Source: Myrica gale
Lineage: Eukaryota; Streptophyta; Magnoliopsida; Fagales; Myricaceae
Direction: 5' to 3'
Assembly (NCBI GenBank): GCA_963930655.1
Contig: OZ005612.1
Span: 12,715,001-12,779,000, forward strand
DNA length: 64,000 nucleotides
Shown: positions 11,216 through 22,790 of the stretch, one piece after another
Numbering within the stretch: the first letter of the stretch is position 1
How the letters are laid out: each line of letters begins with the position of its first letter
Made by a program: the position numbers and the translations under genes
Notes under the pieces: model-generated
What the model was told of the DNA's origin: nothing
Database searches by the model: none
Seen by the model: only the letters and a program-made list of their open reading frames with translations

Positions 11216-11870
11216 TTAGCATCATGGCGCAAGGAGAAAAACGTCAACAATCCTATCATACCAACATTTTTGTTATGAATAAAGATTTTTTTTTCTTTTG
11301 ATTCGTAGTATTACCCTACTCGTTTAGGATTTCATGAAGCTTTAGTTGGTCAATAGTGATGATTTTGAGATAAAATTAGTAATTGATTTATTAGTTTCAA
11401 ACCATCATTAGTGTATGATTTTAATGAGATTTGGAGTTCACTGTTAACAAATCTTTTTATCTGTGATGTTGTGATGCACGTTTTGAGCCAATTTAGTTTT
11501 GGAAGCTAGAAAAAGGAGTTTCATCAAAAATTATAACGAATGATTTTTGGACAACTAGTAGGTTGGTTGTTTATCTATTAATGTGCATTGCAATTTTGGA
11601 GACATTTTATCTTTCAAAAGCTAGTAGGATGATTTATGAACTTATGGATAGAGACGAATGTTTGTGAATAATGACAAGGGAATATCTGGTTGGATAATTG
11701 ACAAAACTTAGCAACCAACTCTTGAAAACTTAGTCACTAAGTTAGGGAATTTCGACAGCCATAGGTGATGACTCTTACAAGCTATTGAAGCTCAAGGAAG
11801 GAAGACTACAACCTAGAGGAGCTAGAGGTGTTCAAGAAAGGAAGAATTGGCCATGACTAGACAAGGCAAC
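11216..11870. other. AT-rich stretch between CACTA-2 and CACTA-3, no gene seen
   Basis: No open frame over 60 codons with recognisable content and no LTR terminus or CACTA terminus was found. It is probably degraded transposon flank. Confidence 0.4.
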
Positions 11871-12873
11871 CTAGTGAATTTTGGCCATAGGTGTGCTCCA
11901 CAGCTGCTCCATGGTTTTAGGTGTTAAAGGGATGAAGACATGTGTCAGATGCTCATTTCCTCCAATTATATTTCTGTCCCCTCTGTTAAAATGTGTCTCA
12001 ACACCACCGAGATAAATAGAACAAAATGTCAGACAGTCATAATCCACATACGCTTCAGCGATTGAACCCTCTGCGCGTGCTTTATTGCGTGCAAACCGTT
12101 TAAGTCTCCCCAAAAATCGCTCCATCTGATACATCCACCGACATTTTACTGGACCAGCGAGGATAGCTTCACGAGGAAGGTGGACAGCCAAATAAACCAT
12201 TACATCAAAGAATGAAGGTGGAAATATTCTCCCCAACTTACATAGGATCAGGCCAATATCTTCGTCCAAACGCCTCAAGACATCCATATTCAATATTCGT
12301 GAACACAAATCCCTGAAAAATAGGCCCAGCTCCGTTATTGCAATTCGAACATCTTTGCTCAAATGACCACGATTCGCAACCGGAAGCAGACATTGTAGAA
12401 ATACGTGACAATCGTGGCTTTTCATGCCAGTGATTTTACCTTTCTTCTCTTTTAGAAAACGAGAGATATTAGAAGCATACTCATTTGGAAACTTTATATT
12501 TTTCACTCAATTACAAAATTCAACCCTCTTTCTTTGTTAAGGTATAACATGCATGTGGCATAGCATAGGATTTACCATGAGGTTGTAGATGTAAATCCTT
12601 CGTCGCCATCATCTTAGCTAAATCTTTTCAAGAGTTCACTGAATCTTTCATCTTACCCTCGATATTCAACAATATCCTGATAATATTCTCGCATATATTT
12701 TTCTCGATGTGCATAACATCCAAATTGTGGCGTACTTTCAAAGTTGACCAGTATGGTAACACAAAAAAGATACTTTTCTTTGTCCAATTCAACTCCTCTT
12801 CCGTAGGTTTTCTCTTCTTCAAAGCTTTACTAAACTATACTGGTCTTACACTCGTCAACTGCATTAATATATC
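11871..12873 (-). pseudogene. CACTA-3 TNP2 C-terminal part (end of core and DUF4218)
   Basis: From 12873 the reading continues with DILMQLTSVRPV, then KKRKPTEEELNWTKKSIFF, LKVRHNLDVMHIEKNICENI (a TNP2 signature, about 12700-12760), a short break (about 12500-12630), and an open DUF4218 stretch at 12506-11871. The latter has KSHDCHVFLQCLLPVANRG, LFFRDLCSRI, ILCKLGRIFPPSFFDVMVYL, GPVKCRWMYQMERFLGRLK and KARAEGSIAEAY. This last 211-codon stretch is still open, so decay is uneven. Confidence 0.85.
12869..12873. repeat. Left target-site duplication of LTR C (ATATC)
   Basis: ATATC lies directly before TGTCACGCCCC and is repeated at 17860-17864 directly after GGGGTATCACA. A 5-bp duplication is typical of Ty3/Gypsy insertion. 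Confidence 0.85.
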
Positions 12874-12889
12874 TGTCACGCCCCAAACC

Positions 12890-12978
12890 CTTATGGTCCT
12901 AGACCTCCACCACCAGGACAAAATTTCTGGTAAGGGAGATCGAATTCTGAGGACGGAATTTCTGTAAGGAGGGGAGGA
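12890..12978 (+). mobile_element. 3' internal tail of family 2 element B with polypurine tract
   Basis: This short segment matches the reverse complement of about 60085-60175, the end of the internal domain of the K element, including the 'ggacggaattt' motif and the purine tract aaggaggggagga right before the LTR. It shows that LTR B is a 3' LTR and that the rest of its element is gone. Confidence 0.75.
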
Positions 12979-14009
12979 TGTGAGACCCCAATTTTAAGTC
13001 TGTCAATTTATTGATTATGACTCTCTAAGTATGTATTACTCTAATTATTGAGGATGTATGTATGGATAATTAATTTCAGATTATGTTTAGGGGGAATTTC
13101 TTTCCCTAACGTTTTATGAGTTTTAAGCTAGAAGTTTAAATGTTATATTAATTGTCTTTGTTAAATTGAGCAGTTAAGATTTATTAGCTTGAATTGTTTT
13201 ATTAATTGAATATATCCCTAAGTTACAATAATTGGAGGAATTTAATTAGGACTTTGATTTTTGAAGAATATGTGGCAATATGTGGATCCTTGGAACAAGA
13301 AAGAAGGGGGAAAATTGAGGGTTAAGAAGGGAAAGTAGGGGGAAGGGCAGTTTTGCCTTTTCCCTTTTCCCCCCAATCCCTTCCCGTATAAGCCAGCCCC
13401 CTCCCCAAAACCACATAAGCTTGCCCTAGCTCACTCGACCAAGAGAAGAGAAAGAAGAAAAAGAAGGAGAAAGGAAGAACGAAGAGAAGGAAGAACAAAG
13501 AAAGGAGGAAGAGAAGAGAAGGATGAGAGAAGAAGGAGAAAGAGGAGAAAAGCTAGGTAAGGATCCGACCCTTTTCTAAGAGAACCTCTGCTGGCCGAAA
13601 ATTATCACTACCTCATCTCTCCCATTTCCTTCTTGTTCTCTTTTGTTGGTTGGTTGTGTGTTGTTAGATTTTCTCCTTGAGATTCATGTGTTTTCTTTGA
13701 AGAAAATGTAGATCTAGTGAGTTTTAGAGAGTTGTATGGATTGTGCACAAAACCATGGAGAATATGGTCAGATCTGGAACTTTAAAAACCCAAGAGAAAC
13801 ATAGATGCACACTAGGTGTTTGATAAAAGACCAAAAAAAGTGGGATAGATGCAATAGCATTTATTTAAGGTAATGAGATCATGGTTTTTGTTGGAAGTTT
13901 GATTTGTAATTGTAAATGGAAGTCTGGAATATGAGGTTGTAAGAAGAGAGCATGTTAAGGCAAATTTCATGTGTGTTGGATGTATAATGTGTGTTTTGTG
14001 TCTGAAATA

Positions 14010-14275
14010 TGGACTGACGCTCGAGCATCCTTCAAGAATTTTTGTGTAGTAAGTTCACGCTCGACCGACGCTCGACAGTGCGCTCGAGCGTCCTTCGAAC
14101 AATTATTCATGCAGAAACTTCACGTTCGACCGACGCTTGACCAGCGCTCGAGCGTCACTCAACAATTTCACAGAGAGTTACGCCCGACTGACGCTCAACA
14201 GGAGCTCGAGCATGCCTTAACACTTTTATACAGAGGCATAATGCTCGACGAGCGCTCGACCGACGCTCGAGTGGG
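14010..14275. repeat. Tandem repeat array with GACGCTCGA / GCTCGAGC motifs in LTR B
   Basis: About four imperfect units of roughly 65-70 bp each carry ACGCTCGAC, GACGCTCGA and GCTCGAGC blocks followed by an AT-rich spacer. GCTCGAGC is a perfect palindrome. The array lies at the place where LTRs H, I and K carry a different palindromic array. Confidence 0.75.
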
Positions 14276-14587
14276 TTCCCTTGAATTTCACGAAATTCTC
14301 CTGGAAATTGTAATTTCCTTTTTAACTATTAGGAAACCCTACTAGGCTTTTCACTTAAGAAAATATCTTGTGTTGCAAGATGACCAACTAGAGGTCAAGA
14401 ATATGAATGTTTTTGTATTATGAAGTATGAGTTATTGAATGACTACTTCATACGCCTAGTGAACCTTTGAATAACACTAGTATGACCCAATTGTAGGCAA
14501 GTACAATTCAGGCGCTCAAGGGAACGAAGGTAAGAGGAGCTTACGTTTGTAAGTGAAAATTGTAAGTAGAAACTTACGCTTTTCAAA

Positions 14588-15363
14588 AACTGGGATGATA
14601 CACAGCATGAAAACTGTTTATGAATAAGCATACCAAGCATGATATATCAAGCATGACATTATCAAGCACGACATGAATACATCATGATCATTTGCATTCA
14701 TTTTTCTCATGAGAAAGAAGGAGAATTTTTATGCAAATGAAAGTACCATTTTTATGCTACTTTATGACAAGTTAGTTAATGAGCCCAAGTCGGTCGGTAC
14801 CGTACCAAGTCAAGAAGGTGCATCCATACCGAAGGACGTTTACGTGAAGGATGGTTGTCACCTAGGGCACCCATACCGAAGGATGCTTGCAAGAAGGATG
14901 GGTAGTCCACGAGGTATGTGCAATCACATTGAAGGATGCTTGCAAGAAGGTGTGAACCTCCAAGGATCGTGTCTAGCCACTGAAGGACGAATGCGAGAAA
15001 GTGTGCTAGCTCGACCATATGTAAGGTCCCCAAGGGAAATAGGGGACAGTTCCTATGGGAACGCACAACCCTGATGCCAGGGGTAAATAGAGGGCAAGTA
15101 GTCTATCAGATAAGAATTGGAATGATTTTTCCAAAAGCAAGAATTTTACAAGTATAAGTATTGTTTTCAAGAGCAAGTGCATGTGCATATGCAAACATGA
15201 GGCATACACGTGCATCACGATTCATGATCATGCATGAATCGCATTATGTTTACATGCTTACGATTTCAAGTTCATGTTTCAAAACCATGATTTCAAATCC
15301 ATGTTTTAACTATAATTCCTTACTGAGTCTTTCAACTCACAGTTTTAAATTGTATCATTCCAG
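14588..15363 (+). promoter_or_regulatory. Conserved downstream module of LTR B
   Basis: Bounded by CTGGGATGATAC and GTATCATTCCAG, which are diverged forms of the CTGGAATGACAC pair. Inside are four imperfect repeats of about 50 bp with 'ccgaaggacg...gaagg' (about 14825-15015) and a TGAGTCTTTCAACTCA hairpin near 15323. Confidence 0.5.
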
Positions 15364-17859
15364 ATAATGTTTCAGGGGAGGAAACTTAAGAAGAGGACCA
15401 TGAACCCTAGGAGAAGGGTTGGCGAAAATGTCCTTTCCTTTTTGCTTATTTTAGTAAAGGTTTAGATAATTTTTGTAAGAGCTGGCATGAGCCTCCGTGG
15501 TGTGGTGGTCATGGGTTATTCGGCTTAGTAAGTTAAGGATTTTTAAACGATTGGTATTTTGAGACCATGTTATAACGCTAGCGATATAAGGCTTCTTTTA
15601 AATATTGAGGCATTATGATATTTCCGCTGCAAGAATCATCTGGATGAGGTATATATTCTGCTGCAAGAATTGTAGTAAGTACGCTTGAGCGTTCCTTGCC
15701 GGGAATGCTCGCGGCTGTCATTAGCCTCGTTTAGCTAGCGTTCGGGGCGTGACAATACCATTCGGCCATCACCATAATTAATACATTTTAATGCTATTTA
15801 CCACATGCATTCACATTCTCTTCATCATAGTGAAACCCGTGACTTAGAGCTACAATAAATCTAGCAAACCAGCTTCACATTCAACTCGAAAGATCTATAT
15901 TTTGATCAAGACAAAGGTATACTAAACCTAACATGCATCTCGGCCAAATGTGGTGCAAGTTAATACCCGAAACATTACTAACATGCATAGACCATTTCTT
16001 CACATTTTCTAACAACCAAGTTAGGACCTTAGGCATGCATGTTCAATTCCAAGCTCACATTATATCCTACGAGTTATCTAAACTCAGATCTAGCAAATAC
16101 AAGCCATTCGGTCAACAACATCTCTTTGCACCTTCAACCATATTTGGCCTTAACTTGATGATTGGACACAAGCTTGCTAAAAGAAAAGCACCTAGCATAA
16201 CAACATATGAAAATCAAATCTACCTCTACCTTACACTAGAACACACGGTTTTCACCAAAATCCTCCCCTACACTTCAACTTTCGGTTCCACCTTCAAGAA
16301 TGGTTCCAAGGGCTGAGATTTGTGTCTTCAAGGTGCTAAGATGGAGGTTTATGGTGGGGAAAGGAGTAATGTACAGCAGCTGAAAGTTGCTTGAAGAAAC
16401 AAGGCAAGGCTTGAAACTTTGAAGTGATTTGGCAAAGAGAGTGAGCTGAGTTTCTGTCAAGGGAAGATGTCTAAGTGAAGAGAGATTTCCAGCCACCAAG
16501 AGAGAAGAAATGAGCTAGGCTAAGGAGAGATTTCGGTCACCGAAGAGAAGAAGCAAAACTAGAGCATAGAAAAGTGTTTTGGTTTCAAGAGAAAGGAAGC
16601 AAGACTTAAACCAAAGAGGTGAGTTTCGGTCAAGAGAAAAGAGAGAAAGAGAGTTGAAATGAGAAGTGTGATTCGGCCAAAGGAAATGAGCAATTGAAAT
16701 GTGAAGGAGTGGGGGGTGATGATGCGTAGAAAGCAAGTTGAATTACACTTGGACTCAATTATGACAATGACAAAAGCAAGTTGAAAATGACAAGAGAAAA
16801 GGGGGGTGAACTTGGACGGCAATGACCAAGCAAATGTGTTGTCCTTTTCAACTTTTCTCTCACCTTATCTCTTTGTCCCCTCATGCTTTGCCCTTCACGT
16901 GAAGCCCCTTGCATTGTCCTTTCAATTTAACTCAACTTTTCTCTTCTCTTGCTTAGCCTTCACGTGAAACCCCTTGACTTGTCTTTTCAATTTAATTCAT
17001 CTTGTTTCCTCTCTTGCTCTTCACGTGATCACCAAGGGAAAAAGGCTATTTCACTTGCTCATTTAGCCTTCACGTGATCTACACAATTCTAGACTTTTCT
17101 CACCTTTTGCACCTGATCTTCCTTTTGATTTCACTTATCTACCTTTCACTTCTCTTATCATATAACTACCTCAACTTATCACACATATAGGTATTCTAAC
17201 TTATCTCTAGTAAGCACTTTAACCTATCTAATTCAATATCATAACTTATCAACATGATAACTTATTTCAAAATAATTATTCTAGCCTATCTCTAAGATAG
17301 CCACAACAACCTATCATCTTAAAAACTCTCTAGCTTATCACTATGATAAGCACACTTACTTATCATCATCTTCAAGCTATCATATATATTTAGTAGCTTA
17401 TCATATAATATCTCTATGATAATTCAAGACTATTGATAATTAAGCTACATAATGATGATCAATGCTACCTATTAAAAGACACAAAAATATTTAAATGCTT
17501 ATATGAATTTCATGATTTCTACTTAGATATTTTCGGCCATGATATATCAATTTCTCTTCATAATTTAATTTCATGGATTATGGAATATAATAAGCAAAAT
17601 GGAAAAATATAAGTCCATAAGAGAAACTTACCTAGCAAGTTTCGGCTCTTAGGAAAGATAGAATTTAAACTTGCACTAAAAATTTCCACAATGAAAAAAA
17701 AGAAATTATTTAAAGAAAATTCTTGAAATAAAATTTCATAATAAGTTAATGTACCATAAACATTAAGCTTAGGTCGTACATTGGCCAAAAATATGGCCCC
17801 ATAATTTAAATTAAAACTAATACATAGGAAATAGCAAAAGAGATAAACGGGGTATCACA

Positions 17860-17864
17860 ATATC
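17860..17864. repeat. Right target-site duplication of LTR C (ATATC)
   Basis: Second copy of ATATC, adjoining the TNP2 coding sequence of CACTA-3. Confidence 0.85.
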
Positions 17865-18317
17865 CTCCCCTGACAATTCTCTTGGTGGTAGCCCATACTT
17901 TTCTTCACCGTCAAGATTGTTCGATTCTTCCTCCAACTGTGATTCATTGGTATATAACGACGATGACCCATGTAACACATCTTTCTACTGTGTGATAGAT
18001 ATTTTGAAGCAGTAGCTTGGTTACACGCCGGACATGCCAATTTTCCCTTCGTACTCCACCCAGATAAATTACCGTATGCGGGAAAATCATTGATAGTCCA
18101 CATCCCTACCACATGCATTTGAAAATAGCTAGATCTTGAAGCATCAAATGTACGAACACCTTCGAGCCATAATATTTTCAACTCTTCCACCAAAGGTTGT
18201 AAGTAAACATCAATATCGTTTCCTGGAGATCTTGTTACGGGAATAAGTAACATCATCATAAAGAATGGATCCTTCATGCACTTCCACGGTGGAAAATTGT
18301 ATGGCATAAGCACCACT
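17860..18317 (-). pseudogene. CACTA-3 TNP2 core (transposase_21) middle piece
   Basis: It continues the TNP2 core: MPYNFPPWKCMKDPFFMM, LIPVTRSPGNDIDVYLQPL (a conserved Asp-bearing motif), VVGMWTINDFPAYGNLSGWS, KGKLACPACNQ and YMGHRRYIPMNHSWR. A frameshift near 17910 precedes the GLPPRELSGEDI reading that reaches the LTR C insertion point. The reading resumes on the far side at 12873 across the ATATC duplication. The DDE catalytic core is recognisable, but the gene is dead. Confidence 0.8.
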
Positions 18318-19344
18318 TCAACTTGTACTCATATTGCCAAATGGATTAAATCCATCAGCGGCTAACCCAAGACGAACATTGCGAGCTTCCCGTCCAAACC
18401 ATTCATGTTCGTTGTTGAACGCTTTCCACGCCAACGAGTCTGTCGGATGCCTCAAGTTATCATCATCTAGGATCCGTTTTTCTCTATGCCATCTCATGTC
18501 CTCAGCCGTCTTCTTTGAAATAAACAATTTCTGCAAACTCGGTATTAATGGGAAATGACGTAGAACTTTCTTAGGAACTTTCTTCCGTTTTGTCGAACTA
18601 TTGACCCATCTAGATTCACCACATACTGGACACACTTCTAACTTCTCTGTTTCCTTCCAAAACAAAATACAATCATTGACGCATGCATGTATGGGTATAT
18701 AATCAAGACCGATTCCCTGATTTAATGTTCTTGCCTCCCTATACAATTTAGGCAGTGTCTCTTCTTCTGGAAGAGTTTATTCAATCAAATCTAACACCAT
18801 ATTAAATGTTGCAATACTCATATTATGTAGGGTCTTTATGTGCATCAATCGTACCGTGAATTCTAACTTTGAAAAATGCTCACAACCTGGATAAAGAGGA
18901 CGTCTTGCATCTTCCAATAGGCGATCAAAATCTTTCCCTCCATATTCCCCTCTACTTGGAAAGTCATTATTATGTTCATCTGCAGATGGTGTACCTGTAA
19001 ACATCCCCACACTGATATCCTTCAACATTTCATCTATTTCCTCGATCGGTTCGTCAGCATCATTCACTTCATTCACATTGCTATCATCTATAGTAGACTC
19101 AACATGCCTAAACTCACCATATGGTTCACCTTGCAACACCCATTTAGTATAAATTTTATCAATCTCATGCACAATCAAATGATCCTCAACTTTTCCCAGT
19201 TCCTGAAAGTATACATTCATACACCGCCGACAAGGGCACCTAATCTCATTCTTTTCATCCACATGCCAAAATCATGAACTGTTTTACCCCTTCTAAATAC
19301 CTCATCCCAAATCGATTCGTTTCATTCATCCAACTCTTATCCAT
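18318..19344 (-). pseudogene. CACTA-3 TNP2 N-terminal half (Transpos_assoc and start of TNP2 core)
   Basis: The likely original start is the ATG at 19344, giving MDKSWMNETNRFG, the usual opening of plant CACTA TNP2 proteins. A frameshift near 19258 separates it from the main reading, which continues as CPCRRCMNVYFQELGKVEDH (the Cys-rich Transpos_assoc zinc-binding-like motif), an acidic linker (about 19060-19000) and LYPGCEHFSKLEFTVRLMHI. After another break near 18760 it continues with IPIHACVNDCILFWKE, CPVCGESRW and the catalytic-region motif LAADGFNPFGNMS (about 18330). A stop or shift after NPFGNMSTS separates it from the next piece. Confidence 0.8.
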
Positions 19345-19501
19345 CTTTCTCACCCTTAAAAAAGACAACAAACAACAAAGCTTACTAAGACATGGAATAT
19401 GAATTACATCTACTTGCTTAAAGGTAGTTGATCCTATCTCATTTAAGAAACACTAGTTACATATATAAAATACACAATATCTCAAATTCACGTACTCAAA
19501 T
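19345..19501. other. 5' flank of CACTA-3 TNP2 gene
   Basis: AT-rich sequence upstream (in minus orientation) of the TNP2 start and before LTR D. Nothing further can be recognised. Confidence 0.4.
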
Positions 19502-21780
19502 TGTCACGCCCCGAACGGCATCCCGCAGGGACCATGAAAGCCGCGAGCTATCCCCCAGATAGCTCCAGCGTTCTTACTTACATTCTTATGTACTTACGGC
19601 GGAAACGTACAGGATCACGAGGGATTTGAGCTAAATCATAACATAATCAGGGTTCTCATTAAGTTTGCATACAAAACATACATAACATATTTAAAACACA
19701 ACTAGTGATGGATCTCATCGATCAAGTCACAATCATCAAAATATGAACCTAATCTTTGTCCTTCTAAGTCAGGTAGTCCTCTTGACTCTCTTCACCTGAG
19801 GCATCTGGAATGACAAAATTTTAAAAACGTGAGTAAAAAAGACTCAGTAAGGGAAAAACATAAACTTAAAACATGCTCTTGACTTCTACTTGCTTAATCA
19901 TGAAAAAGAAACTTAATTCGTGATGCACATGCATGTCATGGATATGCACATGCTCTTGCTTGAATTCGGCCCCAGGCCCTTGAAAATATTTCTTTCGTAC
20001 TTGTTCTTGAAATTGGCCCTTGGCCCTTGAAAATCACTTATTCATACTTGTGGGCTTATTCGCTCCATTTAACCCCTGAAGTCAGGGTTGTGCGTTCCCT
20101 TTGAAACCGTCCCCTATTTCCCTTGGAGACCTTACATACGGTCAAGCTAGCACACCTTCTCGCATTCGTCCTTCAGTGGCTAGACATGACCCTTGGAGGC
20201 CCACACCTTCTCAATGTCCTTCAGTGTGGTTTGCACAGCCTCTTGGATTCACCCATCCTTCTCGCATTCGTCCTTCGGTGTGGGAGTCCATCTTGATGGT
20301 ACGGTACCGACCAGTGCCCCTTGACTTAACTTATCGTTTCATAACTTTCCATATTCTTTCCATAAAATCATTCCATAAAAATTCTCTTTACAAAAATTCA
20401 TGCAATGCACATGTCATGTCATGCTTGCTCGAAATCTCATGCTTGTTCATGAATCGATGCAGTGTGTCATTCCAGTTTTGAAAAAGAACCACTTACGGTT
20501 TCCACTTACACTTGGTCTCCTTGATAATGTATAAAGACACGCAGATCGCCTACAAGCGATTCAAACATTTATTAGCATTAAGAAATAAGTACGTAATCAT
20601 ATAAATTAAATATTTGCATTTTAAAATCGGTTATCAACCAAAGATATATTTCTGAAAATATAATATTATTCTCAAAGTTTTATATAGAATTCTTTATTAA
20701 TTAATCTTACTAAATTTTCTAATCTAGCAAGCTAATTGCACTTTAATCATCTTAATCTTTCTCCAATTACATATATCACACTAAGTCTTTAAATTCACCA
20801 ATTACTAAACCTAATCATAATTAATCTTTAGCTTAACATTAAACTTCTATGCAACCCGAAAATATAAGCTATTTTGTTCAACCTAAGTTTCGACCAACCT
20901 AGTTAATTCTTCAATCAATATTTAACACCACAAAGCTTTGCTAATTCTTTTAATCCGGATCTTTAATCTTATCATCTATGTTTTTCTCTTACTAATATGA
21001 CGGGTTTTATAATTGAGCTTAAATCTTCTAACTTATTTAGTCATAACCCTAATTTTGTCTATTCATCACATATAAACATAAATATTATTCATGGGGTTGC
21101 TATTAGGGTTCCCTTTCATTAGGTCATTCGGCCAACATCAAGTTCATGTGTTCTTTGATCACAATTTCATCTCCAATGGTGATCCCGTCCTCCATTTTTC
21201 AGATTCACAACCTAGGATCTACAAATCTCAAAACAAACTCAAGATCTAGCAACACATCATAATCGGCCAGCACCTATTAGTCACAAAACAATTAGGTTTT
21301 CTTTTGAATCTTTCGATTTGCATGCATCTTCTACATTTCATGATTAATATCATGCATAGGGTTACCAAACTTACACATATTGTGGCCAACCAACAAATCT
21401 ACACATATACAAAATCATACTTGAAGATCTAGGGTACACATGGTTCGGCCAATCACCAAATATCACACTTTTCATGCCAAAATCGCAACATGTACTTCCC
21501 TTTGCATTTTATAACCATACTAACATGCTTTGTTCATCCCTTAACATCTTTCTAACATTTGAGTCCGGGTTTCATGCTCATATAGCTAGATCTAACATTA
21601 TACCTTAGGGTTGATTTTATAACCTCAAGATCTAACAACACTCAAGACACTAACTCAAGATCCCATCATGATAAATTCGGCCAACACCATATTAAAAACC
21701 AACAACCCACATCTTTGGCCTTACCTTGATGATTATCACAAGCTTGAGTACCTAGCACAATAAAATACCCTAGGTTTTAA
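19502..21780 (-). mobile_element. LTR D, family 1, truncated
   Basis: It is minus-oriented: TGTCACGCCCCGAACGG at 19502 is the reverse complement of the family 1 LTR 3' end. It aligns as a reverse complement to about 40380-42608 of LTR F, including the module (19802-20482) and leader. Similarity stops at about 21780, so the upstream part with the LTR start is missing and no target duplication can be tested. Confidence 0.85.
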
Positions 21781-21905
21781 TTAAAGTAAATTTGAGTGTA
21801 TTTGAAGCGATCATAAGAGCTTTTTTTGTACGGTAATCCCCGAATTTTATACATGCGATTACTATACGCGAGTCGAGGAGGTAAGTACCAGCTCGGGGTG
21901 TGACA
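21781..21905 (+). mobile_element. Possible end of another LTR
   Basis: After LTR D comes unrelated sequence that ends 'cagctcggggtgtgaca' at about 21905, resembling the CGGGGCGTGACA end of Gypsy LTRs. Only about 100 bp remain and no family match to the other LTRs here is visible. Confidence 0.3.
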
Positions 21906-22650
21906 CTAATCTTGTCGCTTAGTCTTGATTAGGCCCTACCCATCGTCTGGGCCTAGTACATATTCGACTCTGTCGGTATTCCCTCTCCTTTCGAGGGTGT
22001 CGGAAGGGAGGCCAAAGACACTGGGCTCCAACATGTTTATCTGGAGCGCGACATGACGGTCTTTGGTGTTTAAACCCTATGGGAAAAAAAGTAGGAGGGG
22101 GAAATGTATACATCACACTTCTTCATTTCAAACTTCTCCGAAAAATTCGCTTCTCCTTTTATAGCTGATTTTGTTGCATTGTCATGCCTCTGGCTACCGA
22201 TTGTGATCTTAGATGTGAGGGTCCTACCTTTTCTTATGTTTCGAATCACACCCACGCGCTGGAGAAGCTTCAGGTTAAGTTTTCCAATCCTTCTACCATT
22301 GGTATGCACTGCCCACGAGATTCTTCTACGATGCTCTGCATACAAGCACCCGATTCCTTCTAAGTTGGGAGATACATGTGCTCCTGGACGTCTTTTCTCT
22401 AGCTCGCAGCCAGCTAGCCACAAATGGGTGGAGGATGGCTTTGGGTTTCTTTGCACTGTGGAAGCATTTGTTTGCTAGTGAGTGTACTACTCCTTAGAAG
22501 GAGTTCATGTATTGCTACAATATAGTGAAATGTGAAGAGGGAATGTACTTTTTCCAAGCAAGGGGAAAAGAACAATTTTTCACAGACTCCCTTCTAACAA
22601 CAAAGGATGGCGGCACAAGTTTTCCTTTGTTTTTGGAGAAGGATGGGAGT

Positions 22651-22659
22651 ATCCCCTTC
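22651..22659. repeat. Left 9-bp target-site duplication of the Pack-MULE
   Basis: ATCCCCTTC; the right copy at 23437-23445 is ATCCCCGTC (8 of 9 match). Nine bases is the duplication length of Mutator-like elements. Confidence 0.7.
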
Positions 22660-22790
22660 GGGTTCGGTTATTGTCATTAGCCCTATTATCATGAGCGGTT
22701 CTGAGCCACGGTAAGGATTCGAAATTCGTAATCCGGCTATTAGTAGCACGCCACGTCATTTAAAATAATTAGACCCACTCCTGACCCGTT
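22660..22790 (+). repeat. Pack-MULE left terminal inverted repeat
   Basis: Pairs with 23305-23436 reversed. The best-kept blocks are GGGTTCGGTTA, TTCTGAGC and the 'ccacgtcatttaaa...gacccac' stretch (22752-22780), which pairs with 'gtgggtcatttgatttaaat' near 23313. Confidence 0.75.

Larger units (their letters stand above)
12979..15754 (+). mobile_element. 3' LTR (B), family 2, about 2.8 kb
   Basis: It starts TGTGAGACCCC after a polypurine tract and ends CGGGGCGTGACA. Its last part matches the ends of LTRs I and K (same 'gtttagctagcgttcggggc' terminus). It holds a GA-rich leader (about 13440-13560), AGATCT motifs, a tandem array with CTCGAGC motifs (about 14010-14275) and the conserved downstream module (about 14588-15363). 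It sits inside LTR C. The long reverse ORFs in its module are shadows of repeat sequence. Confidence 0.85.
12874..17859 (-). mobile_element. LTR C, family 1, solo LTR in CACTA-3, itself interrupted
   Basis: It is a minus-oriented LTR: its 3' end TGTCACGCCCC is at 12874 and its 5' end GGGGTATCACA at 17859. Both are flanked by ATATC, and no internal gag-pol lies between, so it is a solo LTR remnant. Only about 15 bp of the left end (12874 to about 12889) and 2.1 kb of the right part (15755-17859) remain; between them sits the fragment with LTR B. The right part carries the reversed GATAAG cluster (about 17150-17410) and matches LTR fragment L. Much of C was lost when or after B arrived. Confidence 0.8.
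11871..19344 (-). mobile_element. CACTA-3 TNP2 transposase gene, split by LTR C
   Basis: A minus-strand En/Spm transposase gene covers 19344-17860 and 12873-11871; the 5 kb between is an LTR insertion with a target-site duplication. The domain order is N-terminal Transpos_assoc, transposase_21 (TNP2 core), then DUF4218, which is the normal plant order. Neither terminal inverted repeat nor TNPA gene of this element was found. The gene is old, with at least three frameshifts or stops besides the insertion. Confidence 0.85.

Noticed and set aside
17860-17880. Purine-rich stretch next to LTR C as a polypurine tract
   Set aside because: Read on the minus strand it encodes ELSGEDI of the CACTA-3 transposase and lies outside the ATATC duplication, so the similarity to a polypurine tract is coincidental.
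20101-20481. 126-codon plus-strand ORF and its reverse-strand counterparts in other LTRs (for example 26696-27136, 34566-34835, 41861-42190, 50048-50392)
   Set aside because: All fall in the GAAGGAC/GAGAAGG repeat zone of the LTR module, change frame and length between copies, and lack any recognisable domain. They are repeat shadows.
22104-22478. 124-codon plus ORF and overlapping 128-codon minus ORF as host genes
   Set aside because: Neither has a recognisable domain of a host protein. The plus reading fits better as part of a gypsy-type relic, and the opposite frame is its shadow.
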